From Microcebus murinus (Eukaryota > Chordata > Mammalia > Primates > Cheirogaleidae): DNA of 64,000 bases. Of the stretch, positions 48,842 through 60,320 are shown piece by piece. A program made the translations under genes and the position numbers. The notes under the pieces were generated by a model. That model saw nothing but the letters and a program-made list of their open reading frames with translations. It was not told the origin of the DNA and ran no database searches. Numbering within the stretch: position 1 is the stretch's first letter; the number at the start of each line of letters is the position of its first letter. The DNA is taken from contig NC_134104.1 of NCBI RefSeq assembly GCF_040939455.1, positions 145,426,501 through 145,490,500 of the forward strand. The letters run 5' to 3'.

Positions 48842-49744
48842 CAGGAAAACCCCACCCACTTTAGCTCTGCAGCTCTGGCTCTGCAAAGTGATTCCCCAGA
48901 CAGGGATGAAACGGGGTCCCTGAGACCAGGCTCCCTCCAGAGGTGGGAGCTGGCCCTTTGGCCAGAGCCCTGCATTTAGCTCACCTCCCAAGTGGCCTGG
49001 GGGTAGCTGCTCTGTTCCCCTAAAGGTGATTTTTCCTTTGTGGCCCTTCCCCACAGTAAGGATGGGGGCCAGGGACGGTGGCAGCTCATTCAACCCACTG
49101 ACTGTTGAGCAGTGTCTGGGTGCCAGGCCAGGGGAACTTCAAACTCCCCTGGTCACTTATGATCCCCTTCCACCGGGCACATGGCAACTCCCTTCCCCAG
49201 GCCTGGGTCTTCCTTGTGAGCCACCCACACATGCACAGGTCATGCACAGGGGAACTATGACGTTGTGCTGAGTGGCACTGCACTGTCAGCCAGGGCCTGG
49301 GTCTCCAGGGTGGGGACCTGAATAATCTAATACCCGAGACCACAGAGGCCCAGAGTTAGACAGCCAGCTCAGTCACCAGGGGTGTTCTGCCCCAGGCCCC
49401 GGACCATCTCTGCCATACCTGCACAAAACAGAATCAGGCCAGAAAGTGCCCACCTGTGGCCCAGGAAACACCCTCATGGCACAGGGGTGCCCGGAAGACA
49501 GCAATCAGCACCCTAAGTCTCTCCCTAGCCCGGCTCCTTCCAACTCATTTTTCTCAGTACCTGAGCTGGAAAAAGGCTTCACAGGGGAACTGTTCACTGA
49601 TGCCATGGCAACTGAGCCATGCATGTATGGGGCACCTACTGTGTGCACCGAGGGAGCTAAAAATGCCCGCAGAGAAACCTGGGAGGCCTAACCTATAGGG
49701 TCTTTCAGCGCCCGGAGGGGGAAAAGAAAAGCCGGTCCACCAAT

Positions 49745-50075
49745 ACACTAAATCTATGCCACAAAAGTGTCCACGACATACAAGACATTGCACAGATTTT
49801 CGGTGCACAGTTGGATGAGTTTTGATAAATGCATGCTACCTGTGTAACTGTCACCCCAATTAAGATAGTAAACACTCCCCTCACCCCAGAATGTTCTCCA
49901 CTGTGCCTGTCAGTCAACTGCCCTGATTTCTATCACCATAGATTAGTTTTGCCTATTTTAGAACTTCACATTTATGGAATCTTACCGTATTGGCTCTTTT
50001 GTGGCAGGCTGGTTTTTGTTCAGTGCAATGTTTTTGAGATTTTTACATTTTATTTGTTGTCAAGTGCCACCTAAG
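49745..50075 (-). mobile_element. Old L1 (L1M-like) 3' fragment
   Basis: 'gtgtaactgtcaccccaatt', 'ccatagattagttttgccta' and 'cacatttatggaatcttacc' are signatures of reversed old L1 3' ends. Confidence 0.75.
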
Positions 50076-51942
50076 CTACCTGTGCAGTGCACTGTGAACA
50101 CGACTAACCCATCTGAGGACAAGTCCTGATTCAGTCGTAACAGGTGAGGACTGGAAGGGACCTGGAAGTCCAGCTACCTCTGGGGACCATAGGCTCCAAG
50201 GGATTCTTAAGGAGTTTTTTTTTTTCTCTCCTTCCTTCAGACAGTCCCTGAAACAGAAGCTCAGCAATTATACATCTAATAGGCACCCGCGCTCGCTCAG
50301 CAAGCGAGTGGGGGCTTTCCCTGGGTTTCCAGTTCTGTTGGCAAGTAGCTGTCGCTTTATTTAACTGGCAGTCTGTGCTGCATCCGACCAGCACAGTGGC
50401 GGGGCTGGCGCTGCAAATGGCCAGCTGGGTTTCTGGGCCTTCTTCCGCTCGGGTCTGGCTGTGGTGGGTGGCCTCTGGCCCTCAGCCTCCCTGCACCCCA
50501 CACCAGTCCCTGTCCTTTGGGTGGGGCCCTGGGCCCAGCAGGGAAGGGACTCAGGGGCTGGGGTGCTTCCAGGGAATACGCCCTGAGGCAGCAGAGCTGC
50601 ACAGCCCAGGGCAGGCACCTTGGCTCTGAGGGGCTTGTCTGGGCCACTTTCCTGCTCTCAGCCAGGTCTAGGAGACCGGGGCTTTGCTGGCAGACAGGGA
50701 GCACTGATTGGGCTGGGCTGGTCCCTCCCATGGTGTGATGTTTGCCCCCATCTGAGATCACCCGGGGTACCTCCCAGCCCACCTGGCTGTGGGGGGATGG
50801 CTAATGTCGCCTGGGGACTGGTGCGGTGCCTGAAGCCAGATCGCCTCTCCCTCTTCTGCCATCTCTTTGAAAACTGCCTCTTGAGCCAGGTCCTTCCTTC
50901 GTGCAGGCCTTCGAGGAATTAATACCTGCCAGAAAGGCGTTTGCCGTCCTCCTGATGCCAGGAGAAGCCTCCCTGCTGTTCAAAATCCATTCCCAGGAAG
51001 CACGGGGGCTCTCTGGGCAAGGGCCTGGGAAGTCCTGGGCTGAGCCCTGCTCACATCCACATGACCTTGAGCTTAGGGAGGTGACCAGCACCGGCCCCAG
51101 GGCTGTAAGGAGGGCAGCCAAACGCTTGGTGATGACGACACAGGGATTTCCAAGTGGGGGAGGGACCTTCCTGGGCCCAGACCAACGCGCTGCTGCAAGA
51201 GCAGCTCCAGCCCTCCACTCCGCCAATGTCCCCGTGGGACACGACTTTCCACTGCCTCCCTGGGAGAGTTAATCAGGAGAAGAAACTGAAGCGAGGAGAA
51301 AGAACTCAAGCCTCAGAACGTAAACATTCTCTCCCAACGCCAGGCCCAAAGATACGATCTGATCCCTTCCACCTCTCCAAACTCTTGTGCATCCTCCATG
51401 GCTGGGCTGCAATGCCCCCTCCTCCAGGCAGCCTCCCGTGGCTGCTCTGGGCCACACTGACCTCCCACCAGGGAGGCTGAGCCCCTAACTCCAAACTTGC
51501 ATTCCCCCTGTCCAGGGCAGGTCTCTCTCTCTCTCTGGCTCATGGTGTGAACTGGGGAGACCTTGAGGGTCCTCAGTTTCCCTTTCTGCTCCTCCAGAAT
51601 GGTAAACGGAGCAAGGAATGGACAAGAGGGGTGACAAACTGCTCCATCAGACTCTGGCTTCAAAAATCACAGTGAAATTTTCGGTTGGGGTTTGAGGCAC
51701 ACCAGGTACCCCTCTGGGAAACAAAGAGGTTCTGGGTACCTGGCTCCCAAGCCCATGGCCGTGACTCTGCAGGGAAGGGGTGAGGGCAGGCACAGCAGAG
51801 GAGGCGATACAAATTTCAAGGAATCTATAAGTCAGATGGCCCGAGTGTCGTGCCAGCTGTGGTGCCCGCCCCCACAAGGCCTGGTCCTTGGATTTCTCCC
51901 CTTTTGGGGGGGTCCTAGGCTTCAGGAATTGATGTGGGGTCT

Positions 51943-52030
51943 CTATAAATAGCGCCATTCCATATTGATCATCTTAAAAAGACACGGTATGTTCTAGGCC
52001 CACAGAGAGGAGAGTTGTGTCTAAAAATAG
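51943..52030. promoter_or_regulatory. MEF2-TEAD-MEF2 muscle motif cluster in intron 1
   Basis: CTATAAATAG (51943-51952), an M-CAT/TEAD core CATTCC (51956-51961) and CTAAAAATAG (52021-52030) fall within 88 bp of unique sequence. Both MEF2 sites are perfect consensus. I recall that a MEF2-responsive element has been described in SCN5A intron 1; whether it is this one cannot be settled here. Confidence 0.55.
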
Positions 52031-52189
52031 TCTCATCCCCAGGAACTGCTGCCAGCCAAGGCGAGTGGTGTAAGCTGCGCATAACCCAGGGGCAGTCCAC
52101 CCAGAGGATGGGGGTTTAGAAACGGAGAAAAGGAACCTCCCATCCCCACTCCATCCCCCCAGCTCCAGCCACAGCGGCCAGCCCACAGA

Positions 52190-52515
52190 GCTTGTCCCTG
52201 CCTCAGGGCCTTTGCACTTGCAGTTTCCTCTTCAACATCCTTTCCCCAGAGCTCCGCAGGTTTGGATCTTTCTTATTCAGGTCTCAGTTCGGTCTCCTTC
52301 TCCAAGAGGCCTTCCCTGACCAGCCAGTCTAGAGCCACTGCGGTGACTCCATCATGTCATCCTGCCCTAGTTCCTCCATAGCACTGGTCACTGTCTAAAA
52401 TTATCTTCGTAGTTATCTGTTTAATACTATCTAGTCTGTCTTTCCCCACTAGTACGTAAACCCCAGGAGAGCAGTTGTTATGTCTGTCTTCTCTACTGTC
52501 TAGAACATTCCATGG
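52190..52515 (+). repeat. L2 LINE 3' fragment
   Basis: 'cctcagggcctttgcacttg', 'ccaagaggccttccctgacc', 'ctgtctaaaattatcttcgt' and 'ccactagtacgtaaacccca' follow the L2 3' consensus closely. Confidence 0.85.
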
Positions 52516-53099
52516 CACAAAGGTGCTGAGTGTCCTATCCAGCTCTCTGCCCCCACCCCAAGCTGAACTCTGCCTCGGGCCCCCGCACGGGGCCGGCCTG
52601 GGCTGGCAGCAGGTAGTGGCCATCCCGTCCCAGGCTCCCTCTGCCGCCTCTGCCACCCCTGTAGGGGCCCTGCTCCCTTCCAAAGAGTCCAGCCTCTGCC
52701 CCCGGGCTTTGCCTTCTCCTCTGTCGGCTCCGTCGTGTATTTTGCCTCAGGACTTTTATTCCGGCCCCTCCGCTCCAAATTCTGTCACCCTGGATACTTG
52801 CTCTAGACGATCTCATCTGGTCCCCAAACACAGCTTTCTGGAACACTCTTCTGTTCTCGGAGCAAGGACTCCTTCCCTTTCCTGCCCCCAGCTTCACCAG
52901 AAATCACAGTCCCTGCCATCAGAATCTCCCTCTGGGAGACTTGCAGGAAGAGTCACTTCTCCCTGGGCCACCCTGACCGTCCCCTGGTCAAGGCAGGACA
53001 ACGGCATGTCCCCCTGGCGAGATCTCCGGCCCCTTGCTCTGGGTTTCCCCCCACTAGGCCGCACACGGGCGCTGCACGGACACCCATGCCTGCAGGGTC

Positions 53100-53670
53100 C
53101 ACTTCCAGCTCTCCCGACAGCCGTCCCTTGACCGCGCCCCTCCCCAGCTCCCGTCTATCTCTCTCCTCCCTCTCCAACCATCAGACTCTTTCAAAGAGCT
53201 GTCTACACATGCTGTCTCCACGTCCTCACCTCTTCTTGCTCACTCCTCGACCCACTCCAGCCTGGCTCCCATTCCCACCAAGTCATTCATTCATTCGTTC
53301 AACGGGAACCCGTCGGCACCGGGCACGACATTCTGTGGGCTCTGAGCACAGAGTCTCAACTGCCACGGTCACCCACCGGCACCCTCACCGTGGCTCAATC
53401 TAATAGACGCTCCTTTTAAAATAATTCATTCTTTTTCTAACTATTCACAAACTTCTCAGATGTATCTTCTCGATTCTCTCAGCAGAAAGAAACAGGGGGT
53501 TCCCCCGCCTCCCCGGGACATGCACCCGCCTTGCCTTCTGCGACTCCTCCCACTCTTGGCTTTCCTCCTACCTCTCCGGCTGCTCCTCCCCAGCCTTCGG
53601 TGCAGACCTGTCCTGCCTCGGTTGCTGCAATGCCTCTGGGCTCCTGACTCGACCCTCTTCCCTGTCACCC
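53100..53670 (+). mobile_element. L2 ORF2 relic in two pieces
   Basis: The part at 53160-53280 ('tcaaagagctgtctacacat', 'ctcctcgacccactccagcc') and the part at 53490-53665 ('ggctttcctcctacctctcc', 'cctcttccctgtcaccctct') match the L2 reverse-transcriptase region. They are separated by an unrelated ~190-bp stretch beginning (ATTC)n-like. Confidence 0.65.
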
Positions 53671-53679
53671 TCTACATAC

Positions 53680-53865
53680 ACCACATTAGGATTACTTGGG
53701 GCGCTTCAAAACTGCTGATGCCCAGGCCCCATCCCAGAGCCAAATGAATTAGCATGTCTGGGGGCGGAGCGTGAGCATAGGTATTTCTATTTAAAGCTTC
53801 CCCCAGTGATGCTAATGTCACCAGGATTGAGAAGCAGAGGTCTGCACTCTTAATTCAATGCCAGG
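53680..53865 (+). mobile_element. MER5A-like hAT fragment
   Basis: 'gattacttggggcgcttcaa', 'atgcccaggccccatcccag' and 'agtgatgctaatgtcaccag' resemble MER5A; the termini are worn. It sits within L2 sequence, so it inserted after the L2. Confidence 0.75.
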
Positions 53866-54269
53866 GCTCCAATGACCAGCCTCTCCTAAGCTTCCACCTC
53901 CAGCCCGATCTCCTCCTTTAACTCCCTTCCTTCCCAGATCCTTCCTCTAACTACCTGCTGTAGGCTGGCATCTCTCCCTGGAAGCACCACCGCGTTCCAA
54001 TCGGAACCTTGAAACATCTATCGCTTCTACGCCCTTCCTCAAGTTTGCCAACCCGAACTTCACTTGCCCCTTCCCCATCTCACAGAGTGGCACGAGGGCA
54101 GCACAGGTCACTTAGTGAGCCATCGACGCTAAGGATGGGAGAGCAGCGTAGCAGCGAATGGAGAAGGAAGATGGAATGCCACGGGTTCTATTATCTGTGG
54201 CAGCCTGTCAGCCCCTCTCCTTTCATCGGAAGACTCTTGATGGCACCCATCATGGCCTGTGCTGGGGAG

Positions 54270-54510
54270 GTGGTATAGCACAAGGCAGATATATTGACTC
54301 CTGGGCTCAAACCCAAGTTCTGCTACTCAGTCGGCGTGTGACAGCGAGCAAGATGTTTAACCTTGCTGGGCCTCCAGTTTCACCACCTGCAAAATGGCCA
54401 TTGTGACGATTCCCACCTCCAGAGTTGATGTAAGGATTCATCGAGACGAGCCTTATAAAGACTGGCCTGCAGAAAGCACTCAGTGTATGTTAGCTATTTT
54501 TAGTACCATT
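54270..54510 (-). repeat. MIR SINE carrying a MEF2 consensus site
   Basis: 'gggcctccagtttcaccacc', 'tgcaaaatggccattgtgac' and 'gcagaaagcactcagtgtat' give a reverse MIR. CTATTTTTAG at 54494-54503 at its edge is a perfect MEF2 site. Confidence 0.8.
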
Positions 54511-54559
54511 ACTGAGGATAAATTCCCAATTCCTGAGCAGAGCTCACAAGGGCCCCCGT

Positions 54560-54790
54560 GACTGTGACCTTGGCTTTAACTCCGCGCTTCTCTGCCTCAT
54601 ACCATGGGACCCAATGAGTCACTCAACAAATAACTGTGCTGTTTCACGTCTCTGTGCTTTTGTACATTATGGTATTTATGGCTGGACTGCACTGTCCTTC
54701 CCTGGAAAACTCCTATTCACCCTTCAAAACCCACTGGATGGTTATTTTTGCTAGAAAAATATCCTTGACTCTCTGGGCCAAAGGTAGTCA
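54560..54790 (+). repeat. L2 fragment
   Basis: 'ctgtgcttttgtacattatg' and 'tattcacccttcaaaaccca' fit the L2 pattern, weaker than the copy at 52190. Confidence 0.5.
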
Positions 54791-55249
54791 TCTCTCTTTT
54801 GAGTGGGCTCTGGAGGTACACTTCAATCACTGCACACCCTTCCAGTAACCTTCCCAAGGGTCAGTAGGAACTAGCCTCCTAAGAACAGAACAGAAACTGC
54901 CATTTACCACTGTCCCAGGCTGCCCTCAGGACTCCTTTCTCTTTGGATTGCCCAGGCCCCTGTTCTCCCATCCCCAGCTGTCTCGTGTGCTTCCCACCAC
55001 TCCTTCCAGCTCCATCTTTGTGCTGAGTGAGTCAATCCTGGCCTTGTTCCAGAGGAGCTTTGAGCACCACACAGAGACAGGCCGAGCACCCTAGAACACA
55101 GCAGCTGCCCAAGCCACACAGGGCTGAATGCTGGTTCCTGGCACCCCAGGGCCGGTTCCCCTTCTGCTCAGATCCTCTTGAGCCAGTTCCAGGCTGACTT
55201 GGCTCTCAGGAAGTAGATCTCCAGAGATGTTCACACTGAGTGGTGCCCC

Positions 55250-55375
55250 CAACCCACCCACTCTCTGGGTGACCTTGATCCCCTCTGGGCCTTGGTTTCC
55301 CCACTTGCACAATTGGTAGCAATGAGAGAGTTAGATTAAAGGTTTAATAAGGCTCTTTTCAGCACGAGGCTGAGC
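55250..55375 (-). repeat. MIR SINE
   Basis: 'gggccttggtttccccactt' and 'agagagttagattaaaggtt' indicate a reverse MIR. Confidence 0.65.
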
Positions 55376-56124
55376 ATTCTAGCATAGAATCTGTGTTCCA
55401 CACCCTGGCTGTCCTCTGGCCCTCCCCTCCCCATGCTCCTATGACAGCAGCCTGACCCATCCTCATTCCACCTTCCCACTCATTACCGCCCACTCGTGAG
55501 CACCTGCCCAACTCTAACTAGGTGGAGACAAGGTCAAGGAGATGGAGTTAAGGGCAACAGTAAGGGCCTGGGCTTCCAGTGGCCAGGGGCTCTGCGGCTC
55601 AGCATCCCTCTAGCTCCTGAAGGATGGTGGGAACCTGGGAGGGGGCTGAGGTGCCCTGACATGGCCTGTTTGGATGGTGCTGTCTAGGCTCATTGGGACA
55701 GGTGCCTGGGGTCTCAGCAGGCAGTGAGCAGAGACCTGGGGGATGGAATGCCGGCCCAGGACCTCAGGAGGAGACTGATCCCATGGCCCCAGGCTGGGCC
55801 CAAGGCACCAGGGAGAAGAGGGAGAGTCCTGGCTTAGCTCAGCCATGGCCTCCGTACTCAGCTATGCGCTGCCCTCCAACAGGTGTTTCCAGGGCAGGCC
55901 TACCGCCAGGGCCTTACACCCAACCTCCCTCCCCATCCCCATCACCACCACTACCATTCCCCACACCTCCGGCCCCCAACAGCCCTTGAACCCTCCGACA
56001 AGGCTAGACTCCCCACTTCCTCCCAGGGCGCCACCAAAGACGATGGAGTAACACAGAGGTCGAAAGCCGCCCCTCCTCAGGGCGCGTGGATCTGCCCAGG
56101 CCAGCGCAAGGAGGGCAGAGAACT

Positions 56125-56335
56125 CTCCCCAGTCTCAGCGCACAGAGATCTTTCCCCCTCAGGGTGCACAGAGACCAGCTGGCTGGCAGAGATGTGGCCA
56201 CTTTAGGGCGTCAGAGGCCACCGAGATCTTTTCGTGGTCTAAGCGCGCAGAGATGGGACACGCACGTAGATATCTCTCCCGTGAGGGTGCACAGAGATCT
56301 CTCAGGTCAGAACGCGCAGAGATCTCATCCCACGA
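56125..56335. repeat. Degenerate 'GCRCAGAGATCT' minisatellite just downstream of exon 1
   Basis: cagcgcacagagatctttcc (56134), gggtgcacagagacc (56162), aagcgcgcagagatggg (56240), gggtgcacagagatctctc (56285) and aacgcgcagagatctcatc (56313) repeat with a spacing near 28 bp or multiples of it. Confidence 0.75.
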
Positions 56336-56529
56336 GGACAGCCCCAGCGGACGGTTTCCCTGGGCCCAGAGAAACGGGGTGCTTGGCCTCCTCCCCTATT
56401 CCCAGCCCTGCTCTGTCAGTCCCTCCCTGTCCCCTGCTCTCTAGAACCACATTCACTGCGCGTCTAGTCGCCACTCTGACCTTGGGGTCTCCCGCCTTAG
56501 GAATCCGGGTCCCAAACGCAGACCCTCCT

Positions 56530-57250
56530 GGAGCCAGCGCCAGGGATGGCCGGGAAGCCGGGGCCGCCGCTCCCCCTCCCCCGGCCCTCGACAGCGCACA
56601 GGGAAACCCGGAAGGAATGGGAGAGGGAGGGGGGCGCGCGGCGATTAGAGACTCCCGCCCGGGGGATCCCCTCCAGCCAGGCCGCTCTGCGCCCCTTTCG
56701 CTCCCCCTCCCGCCCTCGGGGGCACTGTGGGGGAGGGAGCGGCCCGGAGCACCCGGGGCATGGGAGGGACACGCAGGGGCTGGAGGTCCGGCCCTCGGGG
56801 AGGAAAGTTGGGCGGCGGCAGGCGGAGGGGGCTCCGGCCGGGCCGGGGCAGCCCGGCGCGGGGGCGCTCGCTCACCTGCTGGTTCCCCGGCCCGGCCCCG
56901 GGGTGGGCAGCTGCTGCTCGGCGCGGACTCTGCGCGGTGCGGGGCTCGGGGCACTGGGCGCAGGCTCAGCGGCCCCGGGGGCGCGATCCCCGCATCCCAC
57001 GAGCGCCGCCGCCGTCTCGGCTCCGCTGCTCGGCTCGGGCTCCTGGGCTCGGCGGGCGGCGCGGGCTCGGACTGGGGGCGGGGTCGGGGGCGGGCCCCGC
57101 CTGGGCTCGGCCTGGGGCTCGGGGCCCCGGGCTGGCTCCGCCCCAGAGCGACGCGCCAGGGCTCCGCACGTGGCGCTCCGCCCGATCAGAGGGGGCACCC
57201 TCCGGGACCCGCCGGGGCGCACACCCCCACACTGACCCGGGGGCGCCCCA
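56530..57250 (-). promoter_or_regulatory. SCN5A: SCN5A CpG-island core promoter
   Basis: This stretch is very GC-rich and CpG-dense and straddles exon 1. There is no TATA box at the usual distance. Two consensus Sp1 GC boxes (GGGGGCGGGG at 57074-57083 and GGGGGCGGG at 57086-57094) lie about 57-77 bp upstream of the inferred start, and further CCGCC motifs surround them. The island edges are estimated by eye. Confidence 0.8.
56876..57017 (-). other. SCN5A: SCN5A exon 1 (non-coding 5' UTR)
   Basis: On the minus strand the sequence runs from AGACGGCGGCGG to GGGGAACCAGCAG and is followed by a clean donor GTGAGC at 56875-56870. It closely resembles the human SCN5A exon 1 as I remember it. The left edge (donor) is firm. 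The right edge (transcription start, about 57017) is set by similarity and could be diffuse, as is usual for a TATA-less CpG promoter. With the 52 nt of leader in exon 2 the 5' UTR would be about 194 nt. Confidence 0.85.
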
Positions 57251-57259
57251 CCACAGACA

Positions 57260-58080
57260 GCCGCCCACGCAGACACGGGCAGACGGACACACAGACACCA
57301 GCAAGCGCTGGGGTATACTCGCACCGACTCGAGGACGCTTCACCACAGATAGCCACCCACGCGGGCATGGACAGGCACACAAACATGGGCACACACACCG
57401 GCACACAACAGAGTATACACACCGCCCCCCCTCGCTGACTTGGGAACGCCAAACCAGACACCCACCCACGTGGACACGGACATACACTGACACTTGCACG
57501 CGGTCACATACAGACATCCATGCCGAGAGACACACTGACACACGCACACCTTCACGGAGACAGACTCGCTGAGACAGAAACACACAGACACATAGTCACC
57601 CACACAGACCCAGAAAGACACACGGACACACGCCGACACTGAGGTAGACACTGACAAACTCGGTGCGACACCTACGTGACTCAGAGACACACACCCACTG
57701 ACACACTGACACAGAGATGCACACGCACCTAGAACCGCACTGTACTGGAGACACAGTGACGGCACAGAGAGCTGCACAACGGCAGGCACCTACCTGGACA
57801 CACTGACACACGTGCCGACGGACAGAAGGAAGCGAGCATGCAACCAGCACAGACAACCACACCAGCACAGACACAAGCATGCTCACGGACGTCCGGAGCC
57901 ACATGCAACCAACTCCTCGACACAGGCATGCTGACAGTGAAATAGACACGCGTACACACAAAGTCTGCCACGAAGACAACGTCATAGGTGTGCACACACC
58001 CTGAGAGGCAGCGGCACGTGTGTGGACACAGGGCATACACTGACAAACACAGCTGTTCACACTCCCTGGCAGACCTACAG
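57260..58080. repeat. CA-rich degenerate tandem field upstream of the promoter
   Basis: About 800 bp built of variants of cacactgacaca / gacacacagaca with no exact period, immediately upstream of the CpG island. On the gene strand it is TG-rich. The minus-strand open frames here are Cys/Val/Ser-rich artefacts of this composition. Confidence 0.85.
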
Positions 58081-58239
58081 GGAAACATACATGGAGCCCA
58101 TAGGAACACACTCCTTGTTTAAACAAAACAGGCCACCACCACCTTTTGTCCGCAGGCTAGTAACGTCATCAGAAGGGACAGTGCACTTCTCCCCGTGTGG
58201 TGGCCACTGCCCAGAGCCATCACAGGAGCACACGCACGT

Positions 58240-58241
<2 letters not shown>

Positions 58242-58270
<29 letters not shown>
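58242..58270. repeat. (AC)n microsatellite
   Basis: A pure AC run of about 14 units. Confidence 0.98.
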
Positions 58271-58274
<4 letters not shown>

Positions 58275-59509
58275 CACACAGACTTTGTCTTTTTTCCCAG
58301 CAGCATTTGATTTTCCTGCCAAATTTTCAAGGCTCCTGGAAGCAGGAACTGCTCTTGGACGAAAACGGTGCTGAGGTCTTAGAGGGCACCGAGGTGCTGG
58401 GGTCGGGCGCCAGCTGGCTGAGGCTTGACTCTGTCGTGGGGATCTTGGCAAGGCGGGGTGGCAGCTATGAAGGGGGGAGGGCTCATCCCTTTGGGACCTG
58501 AGTGTGGGGCTCCAGGGTCCCTGGGGGCCGCTTACGTGTATACAGAGGGGCTCCCCGTGCTTTCAAGAAGGAATCAGTAAGAAAGTCAGTCTGCGGGAAA
58601 GTTCAGGACACAGGACCCTATGGCCCCTTAACTGGGTGGAGTGTCTGGTGGACAGACGGATGGACAGATCTGCTCCCTGTCTCCAGGGAGCCTGACTTGG
58701 CCTCAGGTTGTCCAGCAGCTCCCACTAGCGGCCAGAGTGAGAAGTGCAGGCACTGTCCACTTCTCAGCCCCGGGTGCGGGACCGCGTTTCCGAGTCACAC
58801 CTACTAGGCGGGAGGAGAGTGCAAGTAGCAGGGAGGTCGTCCCCTCCCCGAGATCTTCCACTACCAGCTTCCGGGCCCCAGAGTGGAGATGCATACTTGC
58901 AAGGGGACATTGGGCCAAGCGGCAGACGGGGTTGCTGGGGGTGGGGGCGGGGCGTCCACGTCCCTCTTTCGTTCGGGCGTTGCGGGCAGGGCGTTGCGCC
59001 TGCTGGATCTGCCCGCACCCGGATTCCAACCAGGGGGGAGAAGCCGGGGGGAGGAGGAACCAGAGTTCTAACCCTGCGGAGATTCAGACCTAAAAACACG
59101 CCTGCTGGTCCGAGAGAGGTCGCCGAGCGCGGGAAAGGGCAACAGACGTCTGGAGCAGGGCACCTCCAGCAAGGAGCCCTCGCCAAGATCTCGGTTACCG
59201 GGTTACTCCCTTCTCTTTGCCTGAATTAAAGCAGTAAGAGGAACAGGTAGTCAGCACTCAGAGAACAATCAAAGGTTTTTTTGAAAACTAGTATTTCCTT
59301 TATTCTAACCGCCCCGCCCCCCACTCCGTTCAAAGTTGGGTTAAGCACATTGTTGCTGAGGATTCATGCACGCCCCGTCTTGTGTTATTTTATTTCATTT
59401 CTTCCCCCTGCTACCACCCCTCGCTGCCATCTCCCTCCCCACGCAGGTGCCTCTCTAACAGATAAAGGTCTTCAAATGCATAGTATCGTTGTTTGTGCAA
59501 ATGTGTCTT

Positions 59510-60320
59510 CTTTTTTGATTGCCTCAGGCTTTTTAAAAATATATATATTTTACTTTTATTGAATCTACACATGGAAGAGGGCACGAATGAGGTTTCCCTA
59601 GTTGAAGACATCTGCATAACCAGCACACAGAAACCACATATTATAGCACCCCAGAAGTCCTCTTGCCTTGGCTTGCATCACTACCCTGGTTAACTACTGC
59701 ACTCATGTTGAATTCCTTCTGCTAGTTCTGCCTAGTTTTGATATTTATTTACCATGGTGCCCTATGGTGCAAACCATCTTCTTTTAATCAGCTTTGCAAT
59801 CCTGAGATTCATCCACATTATTGCTCGTGGTAGTTCACTATTTCTCGTTGTGTAGAATTCCATCACATGAATATATACCAAGATTTATTTGTCCATTCTA
59901 CTGCTGATGGGTGTTTGGGTGGTTTCTAGTTTGGAGTTACTATGAATAGCACATCTATGAACATTCTAGCACATGAATTTTTGTAAACACAGGTACCCAT
60001 TTCTGCCAGGTACATACCTGGGAGTAGAATTGCTGAGTCATAGGCTAGTGTGTGTTCACTTTTAGTAGACACTGCCAGACAGTTTTCCAAAGTGGTTCTA
60101 CCAATATATACTCCACCGGCAGTGAATGCGCAAGGCTTCTGGTTCATCTGTTCATTTTTGTCATTTCCATTTTAGCCCCTTGAGTGGGTGTGCAGAGGTT
60201 TCACATTGTGGTTTTAATTGGCATTTCCTTGATGACTAATGAAATCGAGCACTTTTTCATGGTTTATTGGCCAATCGTGTGTATGTGCTTTTCATTTATA
60301 TAAATGGGTATTGTTCTAGA
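59510..60320 (-). mobile_element. Old L1 (L1M-like) 3' region
   Basis: 'gtgtagaattccatcacatg', 'ctgatgggtgtttgggtggt', 'gggagtagaattgctgagtc' and 'ggcatttccttgatgactaa' are classic reversed L1M stretches in the right order. Confidence 0.88.

Noticed and set aside
56086..57438. 450-codon plus-strand open frame across the CpG island
   Set aside because: Its length comes from GC-rich sequence poor in stop codons; composition is Arg/Pro/Gly/Ala, it overlaps the minus-strand exon 1 and promoter, and no domain is recognisable.
57340..58126. Cys/Val/Ser-rich minus-strand frames resembling keratin-associated proteins
   Set aside because: They arise from TG-rich simple sequence in several frames at once, which argues for composition rather than coding.
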